From Lumbricus rubellus (taxonomy: Eukaryota; Annelida; Clitellata; Crassiclitellata; Lumbricidae): a stretch of DNA of 64,000 nt. The notes beneath the pieces are model-generated. The model saw only the letters and a program-made list of their open reading frames with translations. It made no database searches and was not told the origin of the DNA. Within the stretch, counting starts at the first letter, position 1; every line of letters starts with the position of its first letter. A program made the translations under genes and the position numbers. The DNA lies in contig OX243820.1 in NCBI GenBank assembly GCA_945859605.1, positions 22,920,450 through 22,984,449 of the forward strand, read 5' to 3'. Of the stretch, positions 48,505 to 59,100 are shown in pieces.

Positions 48505-50265
48505 GCATATTGTCTTTATCAACTTACAAATGTGCTGTGTAGAAGCATGGCTCATCCTAATGACATAATCCATTGATTAAGCTAAGTACTAAACATTCCT
48601 ACATCAAATCTTTCATGCCTTGACTACAAGTTGGTCAATTTCACAGGTTTATGTTTTGTAGACCAACATGATACAACATATATGTGATGTCGATTACTTT
48701 CTGTGCATTAAGAGCCAGCGTCATTTTGTGCTGATGGGTAATAGTGCATGGTCTGCAATGCGCATAGAACGTGTTCCAGCTTCCACTGAGGCAGTCGCTG
48801 TGTCACGACTTGCAACAGGTCTTTCTTTTTAGAGTTTCTCAATGCCATCTACCGACTTTGTGATTTTTTGTATGATCAATTTTGCCCACTTCTAAACTTT
48901 GGAAGGAAGACAATACCAATTCAGTTGCACTGAATAGGAGGGAATCTCAAATTCAGTTGCATTGCACAGAAAGGCAATATAAAATTCAGTTGCATTGTAT
49001 CACCTTGTCACCTTGTGCTGTCAGTTCGTTGAACTCTAGCGATCGACAAGGCCAGCCTTCTCCATTGCTTTCTTTCTGATGTCGCTTCTCTTAGTTGTTC
49101 CAGATTCATTCCTGTTGTTTCTTGAACCTTGTCCAACCACCTTTTCCTTGGTCGCCCTTGTTTTCTCCTTCCCTCTCCGCATGCCAGCATCATATCTTTC
49201 TCCAAACCATTTGAACGCATAACATGACCAAAGAAAACCAACTTTCTTCTTAGCACTGTTTGTTGTAACGACTCATCCATATCGATACCAATTTCTGTGC
49301 GCACCCACTCATTTGTTCTTTTTTCTTTCCAAGATATTCTCTGCATCTTCCTCCAAATCCACATCTCACATGCATTAATCTTTTTTTCATTTTCTTGGTC
49401 ATTGTCCATGTCTCACAACCATATAATACATATAATACATTGTATACAAGCAGGGCTTAAAGTGTGGCAGGACGGTCATGGACGGCGTCCATGCACTTAT
49501 TTTCACATCTCTATGCCGTCCTGCCACTTATTTGGCCAGCACACCTGAAAATGTAAGGGGCGTCCAGGCACTTCTTATGGAAAGGTAAGGGGCGTCCAGG
49601 CACTTCTTTTTGTACACTTTTAGCACTGTATACAAGGGCAATATCAAATTCAGTTGCATTGTATATAAGGGCAATATCAAATTCAGTTACATTGTATACA
49701 AGGGCAATATCAAATTCAGTTACATTGTATATAAGGGCAATATCAAATTCAGTTACATTGTATACAAGGGCAATATCAAATTCAGTTGCATTGTATAAAA
49801 GGGCAATTTCAAATTCACTTGTATTGTATTGTATTATATAAGCCCGGGTAGATTTCTTGAAGGGGGGCTATTTAAGTCAATAGAATGAGATATTTTGTAA
49901 CTGTTGAACAGGACTTGACAGCCTGGGTGACACTGGGATCAATGCACATTCCACATACAGAGGATATTCCCATTGTGCAAACACCTGGATCCCAGCTATC
50001 CTTCATTCTCCAGCCATTCGATTTCTTCAATCCACCATCATCAGATCCTGGCAACCAGCCAGCAGAGAAGGGGATGGGACAAGGGACCGGTCCAATCAGC
50101 CAAAAAGCACGAGAATACGATTGCCGGCCAGTTCTAGTGAAGAATGGAGGATCTACATCTAAGCAGAAATCCGACTTCTGGCATCTCTGCTGGTCATTCT
50201 GCGTTGTTGCAGTGGCCAATTTTTGGATGTCCATTCTTATTCAGCACCAGCTGAAATGGTTCTGA
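45251..50265 (+). CDS. Copper amine oxidase-like protein, copy C (copper ligands and Tyr retained)
   Basis: Exons 45251-46763 (acceptor ctccag, donor gtaaat), 47885-48007 and 49912-50265 (stop TGA); 504 + 41 + 118 codons in phase. It is the most conserved copy. All three copper His are present (N-I-H-N-H, codons 46425-46427 and 46431-46433, and IPHTEDIP, codon 49954-49956), as are the disulfide Cys pair and the TPQ-position Tyr (codon 46275-46277). The TPQ motif is still unusual: VTSWYDY, with Trp where amine oxidases have Asn. The catalytic-base position is Glu (46017-46019). Its C-terminus differs from A and B (CWSFCVVAVANFWMSILI then QHQLKWF). Whether it can make TPQ and oxidise amines is open. 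It is the copy closest to an active enzyme. Confidence 0.85.
46764..47884. other. First visible intron of copy C
   Basis: It holds a LINE/SINE-type tail near 46905-46950 (gtgcttccaagaaattgtctctttagggagtgctatataaac) and a 'gtggcagg...atggcatgcagatttgaaaataag' repeat near 47700-47765 shared with 21640 and 49455. No gene is supported. Confidence 0.5.
48417..48503. repeat. (AC)n microsatellite
   Basis: About 86 bp of AC repeats in the last intron of copy C, next to a SINE/LINE-like tail with gaatgaattaatgaatgaat. Confidence 0.95.
48915..49003 (+). repeat. Divergent upstream units of the 33-bp minisatellite
   Basis: Three degenerate units containing caattcagttgca, ctcaaattcagttgcattg and aaaattcagttgcattgta. 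The same unit resumes in good order at 49628, after a LINE fragment and other repeats. Confidence 0.6.
49008..49409 (-). pseudogene. Non-LTR retrotransposon reverse transcriptase, C-terminal fragment
   Basis: The - strand frame of 133 codons reads INACEMWIWRKMQRISWKEK, VLRRKLVFFGHVMR and RRKQGRPRKRWLDKVQE. These are the familiar C-terminal motifs of LINE (RTE/endonuclease-reverse transcriptase type) polyproteins. The reverse transcriptase core itself is absent, as expected for a 5'-truncated insertion. It lies in the last intron of copy C. Confidence 0.8.
49628..49830 (+). repeat. 33-bp minisatellite, about six units
   Basis: The unit attgtatacaagggcaatat + caaattcagttac repeats about six times with ata/aca and tac/tgc variants. 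The unit is a multiple of three without stops in some frames, so two overlapping repetitive frames stay open; these are not genes. It lies just upstream of the last exon of copy C. Confidence 0.9.
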
Positions 50266-50542
50266 CGTGGCTAATCTGAGCTAACTCCTTAAGATAAACT
50301 TAATTCAATGTTATTCATTGACAGCTATGCTTTCCTTCCTATACATTTCAGAACAAGCATAGAGAATTAGATCTAGTAATCAATTTAATATCATATTTCA
50401 TATATTTAAGAACAAGCATAGAGAAATAGAATTAGTAATCAATTATATCAAAGACAATACAACGATGATTATTATGCAAGACAATTTATTACAACGCAAG
50501 GCATGATTTTTGGCTTTCTCTGAAATCTGCAGGTAGAATGTT

Positions 50543-50682
50543 TTAAGATCTGTCCTTAGTGAGGTAAAAATGTTTTTCTTTAGCAAAAGTCTTCAGGCAC
50601 GTTGGTGCTGTGAGATCATCATCAACTGGTGAGTGAACAAGCTCCTCCTCCTCCTCCTCCTCCTCCTCCTCCCAAGCTGAAT
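50543..50682 (-). CDS. Candidate terminal exon with poly-Glu, possibly the last exon of INVS
   Basis: On the - strand an acceptor (tttcgcag) precedes a frame reading SAW, a run of ten Glu from a GAG/GGA repeat, then LVHSPVDDDLTAPTCLKTF and a stop at 50543. It is on the same strand as INVS and downstream of its IQ exon, with no other gene between. Its phase does not match exon 53171-53239 directly, so at least one exon between them would be needed. The acidic run is not diagnostic. Confidence 0.35.
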
Positions 50683-50811
50683 CTGCGAAATAACACCAGA
50701 TCAACATACACTCATACAGATATAATGATAAATTCTGCTGACAACAAGCAGAAAAGATCCCGTTAACTTCTGATCTTGCAGCATTTCTTGAAAACTTATC
50801 ATCATATACAT

Positions 50812-51997
50812 CAGTGTATCGCAAACTGTGTGCCGCGGCACACTAGTGTGCCGCGTGAGATTTCAGGTGTGCCGCGAGAGAATCCTAAAATTTGTAGTCT
50901 TTTAATTGACTTTAGAAGAAATTATTTCATAAATATGATAAATACAATTTTCGGCTTCCCAATGGTGTTTGTGTAAGAATAGTTTCTCCTCAGTATTTAA
51001 AAACTCTAGTGACGTTGTTCTACTGATTCTACTCTATGTTATTTACTCTTCTCGACGTCATTATTATGAAGATACAAACATAGACTACATAGTTAACTCG
51101 TTCTGTCGACGCCATTATTACAGAAATACCAGTAGGCCTACATCTCTAACGGTGTGAGTGATTCAGGTATATTCTTCTACGCTTATATTTATCATTACTG
51201 AAATATGAAACAAATAGTTAACTATAAATAAAATTCTGCGAATATATATTTTTCTTTTTTTTATTAGCCTCAAAAATTCAAAATGGACAAATTCTGTGCA
51301 AAAAGAGAAATAAATGATGGAAAGGACGACAGTAAACTGAGTAGAGGGAAACATTTTCCGATAACCAAACCACCCGGTTTATCGAAACGTAAATATAATG
51401 AAGATTTTATCGGATTTGGTTTCATTTCTTCCGAAAAAGACAGCTCGCTTCCGTGTTGTTTGATTTGCTCGACAACGCTTTCAAATGAGGCAATGGGTAG
51501 AACCCGGTAGATAATTATTAACGGCGCTACAAAAATTCTTAAAATATCGGGATCGCTCATGACGTCATTGGAATGTGTGTTTATATGGCGAGACCGATTG
51601 ACCGAATATGTATTTCTGTACATTTTCGAAAAATATATAAAATCACAGGATCATTCTAGAACATTGGCAGTAGGCGCGTTTGAATACTTACGTTCATATG
51701 CATAGGTATACGTATGAAAATTTTGACGTTCTGAGCACATGTATACTTCTATACCCGTACCGCGTCTTGAGTTAATATGCTCTCGTAAACGAGCTCATTC
51801 GTCGCATTAGTGATGATTATTCAATGAAAAATGTGCTCTAGTTTCGCTATTGCTAGACTAAAATGACAAGCTAAAAATATGACAAACTGTATTTATTGCC
51901 GTTGGCTTTGCAATTGTAATAAATTTTAATTGGTGTGCCGCGATACAAAATTTATCTGCTGAGTGTGCCGGGAGTTAAAAAAGTTTGCGCTACACTG
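50812..51997. mobile_element. hAT element, 1.2 kb, with transposase zinc-finger fragment
   Basis: Ends cagtgtatcgcaaact and agtttgcgctacactg with the 8-bp duplication atatacat (50804-50811 and 51998-52005). Subterminal 'gtgtgccgcg' copies occur at both ends (about 50830-50870 and 51933-51970). It encodes only the N-terminus of a transposase on the + strand. Confidence 0.87.
51283..51510 (+). pseudogene. hAT transposase N-terminus (BED-type finger fragment)
   Basis: The frame reads MDKFCAKREIND, a linker, then KRKYNEDFIGFGFI and LPCCLICSTTLSNEAM before a stop. 'F.....LP.CL.C...LSNEAM' is typical of the first half of the zinc finger in hAT transposases related to ZBED/FAM200. The His half of the finger and the rest of the protein are missing. 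Confidence 0.65.
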
Positions 51998-53170
51998 ATA
52001 TACATGTATGTAATGTATTGTATATGAAGATGTATGTAATGCATTGTATATGAAGGGGTCGGTGATCCCTTCAGGGCATATCGTTGTGGCCTTCCCCATT
52101 GACTTGCAATTTATAACTAAAATGGTTTGTTACAAAATAAATGATTGATTGATTGATTGACTGATAATCTGACTTCCAGAAAGACTATCACACTTCTTTC
52201 ACTGCATTCCTTAAGCTGAATTTCAGATGCAAGACAATTTGGCCAAGTTTCTGAACAGCAGACCAAGTAAATCACAGACCCAACCCAAGCAGATGGTTAA
52301 ATCATAAAACTAGTTGACCATGCAAACTAGTTTAAAATGAAGATAGAAAAGGATAACACACAGAAGCATGCACTTCCAGAGCCACAGGTCTGAATTTATG
52401 TAAAAAAACCAAAGAAATAGTTCCAATGATCTAGATAAACCCAGGACTGAAAAGTTGCCGGGTCTGACTTTGGCGGGCGAGCACGCCTTTGACCCGTACA
52501 TTTTTTCTGATGGACATTTTTTAGTCAGTTGCCGAAAATTATCAAAATCATACCATCTTTACCTAGTTTTGGCACCCGGCGACCGTTAATGCGATCCTGC
52601 TGAGGCCCGGCAACAGCAAGTCGAAAATCGATGCCGAGTCGCAGTGTCTTTCTAGATGTTATGGTGCTATTCATTTAAATTAGCTGGAACAATACTTAGG
52701 AGCAGGATACATTAAACAGGTTGTACAGAATACATTACACAGGTTTACACGATACATTACACAGGCTACACAGCTTGCTTCAATCACTGATTGCAATCAT
52801 GCAAGACTCACCAACCTGTTCGAAAGTGTTGCACTGAATGCTGATGCTCATTTCATTTCACGCTTCGAAGGACTTCATCAAGTAATATCTAGTTGTCATT
52901 ATCACCAAAGCTGTTACGAAATCCCACACAAGTATCTTCACACAACATGAGGCATGTTGTCCACAGCATTTCTGCTACAGTGTGTACGGCCTTTCCACAA
53001 AAAGCCCAGAACAGAAATGTCCACTTCATCGATATCTGGACAGGAATTTCCCATCGATCAATATTCCCTTTGTCGGTGATGAATACATGAAGCTCAGACT
53101 AGATGGCGCTCAGCTTTTTCCAGTTCACATTGCCAGCTCATCATCACGATCCGAGGCCTCACCTCGTCAC

Positions 53171-56100
53171 TTGTCCGACACTTCGTCTGACTTGCTCGGA
53201 TTTCTTTCCCTGCGTCGACATTCCTCTTCAGCCTTTTTCCTACAAATAGATGCAGTACAGCGTACTGATAACAGCATACTTAAATTTACATGGATTGTTT
53301 TGAGTGCATTCAGCTACAACAAAACTCACCACACAGCAGAACCCATAGTCTTCTTACTCACCAAAAGATTATTGTATTGTATCTATAAATTTATATAGCA
53401 CCTCAGGCTCTCACAGTGCATACCAATCAGAGGTGCAATCATCAGTTGATGAATTGAGTATTAAAGTGGCACAGAACAAAGGATTTGTACATATTTTCTT
53501 ATTAAATTTGCAGTAAAACAGTTTCATACTCACAGTGAGAAAAAATGTAGCTCAAATATCTCCACTTAGTACTACATTACTAATCACCCATAGAAGCTGT
53601 AAAACCAATTTTACTTGGGTCAACTTGAAAGATGAATTCTACTTAAAATACATCCTAATAAATTATATGGAATATCACAAATAATCAACAGTGATGTTCA
53701 CTAGTGCTTTACTAAGTTAACACGTCAGTAATACCGGTAAATGGGCAAGAAATTTAGCAGCATGACAGGAAACTCATCGGTAGCAGATACATTAACATCT
53801 AGAGAAGAACAAAGCATCAGAACAACTTAACAGACTGCTTTGTGTTACACAAAAAAACTTGTAAAAAAATTACTAATATTACTAACTTTGCTGCATCCTT
53901 CCTGAGTTGTTCGTGCTTCATAAGCAATTTCTTTCGCTCAAGAAAAGTCTTTTTTACTCTGTAGCCCCGAAACCACGCCTGAATTTATGGAAAACATCTC
54001 AAGGTTAAACCATACTTTAAAAGCATACAGTTCAATTTCATGCACAACTGATTGAATATGCAAAACCAAGACAATAGTTTTCTGTCAAATAGTAAAACGC
54101 GTAATAAACAACGTTCAGTCAAGTACTCTTAATTGTTGATGCTTCAGATGAGGGAAGAAGAAAAAATACATTCTCTGCAATGTATGGCAATTGTTCATTG
54201 ATTAAGCCCCCCTTATCACAAACAAGGGTAGGACAAGGGTAGGGATTTAGGGAAATGGTAACACTCTGGCATGAAGATTCGCAAGGATGTGGGATTGTTT
54301 GATTAAGCCCCCCTTTCTTGTCACAAATAAGGGTAAGACAAGGGTAGGGATTTAGGGAAATGGTAACACTCTGGCTTGAAGATCAGCAAGGATGTGGGAT
54401 TGTTTCTTGCAACCCTTCACAAGGTCAATGACTCAGCCTTTCATTCACCATAAATTATGGCAATGGTAAAATGAGTGATAGAACATGATGGTGCCAAACG
54501 GTTAAATATGATTCCTGTGTAATGCTTGTGATCATCTGCTCATACTACAAACTGCGGTAATAGTGTTGTCATTTTGGAATAATAAAAGGTTATTTTTACA
54601 ATTTAAGCACACTGTCCCCTAAGCTACATCACAAACAGTGAAATGTCAACCTAACAGCATTACTATGCCAGTAAAGTGAGTAAACGACCTCCAAATTAAC
54701 AATCAGCCACCACGCACCTGCATTACTTCATCAAAAGACTTAACATTTAACAATCAGTTGACTGACATGCACAGCACTAAACAATTGCAGAGTTTAAGAA
54801 TCGCATGACTGCTGCTCCAAAGTCTCACTGCCCCTGATTTGTGTTCTACAGAAACATTGAGCTGCTGTGCAAACAATATAACACTGTCTTATTACAGAAT
54901 ATCATTGTTTCAAAGGCAAGACGAAGATCATAAACCTGTATCTTGCGAGCTGCAATGTCCTGTATGCTGGTGATCGACAGAGCACCTTGTTCCATCATGT
55001 ATTGGCAAACCTCATAGTGCTCTCCCATTAGAGCATAATCAAGAGCAGTATATCTAAGACACACAAACAGTTCACACATACTAAGTTGTCTGTCCAAATT
55101 ATTCTTGTTTGAAACCAGATGAACTCAAAACATGCTCAGTAATAGCAAAGTTCACTAGGCACTAAAACTATGTAGTAAATTTCATGTAGAGCTAAAGTTT
55201 TGAGTGGCCCTGAAAGGGTTTTATTACAGTCTTGTCACTCTTGTGCTTATAATGTTATGAGCCCCTCTGCGGAGTTTTTCTCGAAGACATGCTATTAACC
55301 GGTAAATTTACAATTATGATTACGATACATCTTAACCTCATGCAACACAACTGCAACCACAATAAAGTTACCATAATTTGCTAATAATCAAGTCTGTTTG
55401 TACAATATGCTATTAACTAGCACAAAAGTTGTGGTCAAATATGTAATATGCCAAATTTTTGGTTTGCACAACTGTGCTTCTCACCACTTTTCTTGAATTG
55501 GTGATAGTGTACTGACATAAACTGATTTGAAACACACTCATGCTTTCTCTACAAACGACATGAACATTCCTTTATGAAACAGACCAACGTAGCTGCTGAG
55601 AAAAAAATTGCCACCATGACCACCGCTGCTGCTGCCACAGCACCGCCACCACTATCATTAACACCAATGTCCATGACCATTACTGCCATCACCACCACCC
55701 CAAAACCACTACCACTCCACAACCACTAGCGCACCACCACCATCACCACAATCACCATCACCACCTTATTACCTGTCTTCAGTGAACTCCATACAGTTTG
55801 GTATTGCCCCATTTTGAAGAAGTAGTTTTACCGAATCCAAATGGCCCTTGCTACATGCCCAGTGTAGACTTGTCATTCCCTGGCACAAAGCACAACAGAT
55901 ATTACTTCAGAACAACTACTCAGCCAGTAAATCGTACCAGTTAGATGTCATATAAAACACAATTACTAAAGCACAGCTGAAAGTAAGTCAAATAAGTGTA
56001 GTAGTGTACAGAGTGTTGACTTAGCAATTTGTGCCCAAGCAAATCAATCAATCAATCTAAATAAAATCAATCAATCAATCAAGCAATCATTTGAACTGTT

Positions 56101-59100
56101 TATCTTACCTCTTTGTCTTGTATATTTATGTTGCCGTTTTGTTCAATCAGGGTAGACATGCAGTTGACGAAGCCACCATACGAAGCGCAGTGGAGAGGCG
56201 TACGCCTACGTGAAGGACATACACATCATAAAACAACTATGTAGTGCTCAGTAGAAAAAAACCAATCACTTGAAACCAATCATTGATAATCTTCATCTTC
56301 CTAAATAAAAGATGGGTTCTGCTAGTGCTAACAGACACAGGGTAATAGCTGACAGACAGCTTTGGTTTCAAATATAAAATCCTGCCATGCTGTACAGTGT
56401 ACAATCATCAAATGCCGTTGCATGTTCAAGATTTACTGTTTGTTGTCCTGTTCTTAACCATTCTCAATACAAGGACTGGCTGCACCACACACAATTTTCT
56501 TCCATCTACTTCTGTTTCTTGTGTCAATAACAGGTCGAATGACATTCCAGTCCATGACTTTATATCATTAATCCATGTCATTTTTAAGGTTCCTTGAGCT
56601 TTTAAGCCAAGACCTGTGCCTTGGATAATCTCCATTACCAGACAAATCCAAATCTTTCCAAGCAAATGCGCAAAATATGAACGCTTCCTCTACTTGATCA
56701 ATTCAAGTAGACTCCTTTCCCCCTATACAAGTCAATCATTTAGGGCCAGTGATGTAATTTGAGCTTCACGGCAGAATGATACGAAATGCAATACGAAATG
56801 CAGAACTTTACATTTAACCCTTTAATGCCGGAGGGTATAGGATTTCCAACACATTTTACCACACTCTCGGCATCAAAGGGTTAATGACCTTCATACCCTG
56901 CAGAGTCACGAATGTTTGGATCGATTCCATACTTGAGCAATATCTGACAGATGTAGGCGTGGCCACCAAGAGCAGCCCTACGAGCAGAAACAAAAGAACA
57001 GCATCATGCACAAAGTCGAATATAACCTGGTGCTCAATAAATTCACAATTCAGAGTCTGTCCTCACCTCGAAAGTTGAGCAGTTGAAATTTTGTAAGGAC
57101 AATTTATCAGGAGTTCAAGCACACTGAACTGCATGTTATACACCTATCACTAAATAAATTTTCGAAAAGGAGCAAACTTCAGGGCTATCTAAAGGTACGA
57201 CTCATCTTCTTCTTACGAAGGAGTCACGTACCAGTGAAGTGGTGACCTTCCATCCTGATCCTGAATGTTCACTTTTGCACCGTAGTCGATGAGCGTCTGG
57301 GCGACATCCGTGTGACCCATCTCGCACGCACGTAACAACGGCGTATGCTTCGACAGATCAGTAGCGTCAACTGGAGCGCCATTGTCCAGCAACAACTGCA
57401 CGGTGTTCGCATGGCCGGCCATTGCTGCCGTATGAAGAACTACGCACAGACAAAAGAATGACAGATTTACAATAAAATTTCAGACCAATGCTAAAGTGAA
57501 TGTTACACACACAAAATACTCAATATGAAAATATCATCATGAACAAATTCTCTCATGTGTCAGCATACCTGTGAGATAAACTACACTGGTTCCCTATCGA
57601 AGACGCAATAAAATTCAAAATCCTTGTTCTTGGATAGGCTTTGCTGGTTGGCTCTGCTCCATCATATAATTATGTACGAAAGCCATTCAAGCCAGTTCAG
57701 CTCAATCAGGTCACTGGTTGCTTCGTTCAACCATGCATGGAGATCTTCTGGTTCCTCACTGCTGTACATCAACACAAATTCAACATGACCTTTCCTCATG
57801 CATTGGCTCATCCCTTTGGAACAAACCTTCTACTGGCATTCCAACTGTAAACTTTAAACTCTGCTCCAGTCACTTTTCTAGCAATGTTAAGACCAACAGA
57901 TTCCACGGACTGCCAAGAGGAGATCCTAAATGTGCTTTTATCAAAGCTCATATACATACATACATACAATACACACACATGCATAGATACCCACATACAT
58001 ATCAACCTATCTATCTCTCTGAAGAATTTATATAGCACCCTACAAGATAACTAGGTAGAGCCAATCCCAACTGACGCACGGGCAGCCAAAGAGGAGAGTC
58101 TTGAGTAGTTTATAAAAAGAATTAGACAAGTTCCGTTGGAAGATAACGCACATACAAGTCATACATACATGTACATACTTAGTACGTTATACATAAAACT
58201 ATTTCTACATGGGAGCTACAATAATATGACACAATAACCGCATATCAATACATACCAGATGCCCCTGTTTTATCTGTTTGCAGGATATCAAATCCATATT
58301 TGACAAAGAAGAGTAAAACTTGATTTGCTCCACGACTGGCCGCCCACATCGACGCTGTTCGACCGTCGATGTCAGGTTCATCTTTTATGGTTTGTCGTGA
58401 CAAAAACACTTCCACTGTTTCCTAAATACCAACATCAAGAACACAGATACTAAATTGCTTAATCTTTATCCGTTAATGCAGACCGTTTGTCTCAGTTCTT
58501 AATATTGCACATTTCTATTAGCACGCTTAAACTTTGTCGCAGCTTACAAGACTGATATCACAGCTCATTCCGCTGTTATTAAAGCAATAAGACGTGCGCA
58601 TTGATGATGGAGAAAATGTTACAAGAGACTGTACATATTTCCCTGCCAAAAACGCAATCTAGAGACTTACGTTGTGTAGGCAATGTACAAGAAATGTGCA
58701 TAACACTATTCATATGACTTTCATTTAATTGTCACAAACTGCAACGAGTATTTTTAACAACTTTCACTATGTTAATTTCTATATTATCATAATAAAAATC
58801 ATCCTTTCTCTCTCTCTTTCAATGATTCTAACATCATTTACTTTGACAAAGGCATCACTTTTGTCACTTTTGTGAGGTAATTAAATGGCACCATAGCACA
58901 TGTCCCGCTGTCCACATACAACCATGTATTACATACATGCGTATAACATACAAACATATCAATCTGAGCAGCCGATGGGATCACCCTGTGATCTCATTCT
59001 GCCTCACAGCACTTTTAGTCCATTCCCATTCTGTTCATTTACTTCTCATACCTTGACCTTCATTCTGAAATATTTATCTCAAAGTGAAGCTAACACTGTC

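Noticed and set aside
49610..49841. Repetitive protein-like frames (YKGNIKFS and ISNSVTLY repeats) that could be taken for a repeat protein, or spaced repeats resembling CRISPR
   Set aside because: Direct 33-bp minisatellite without spacers, in a eukaryotic intron; open frames follow from the unit length.
52893..53398. 138-codon + strand frame
   Set aside because: Overlaps the probable INVS basic exon on the other strand and shows no motif.
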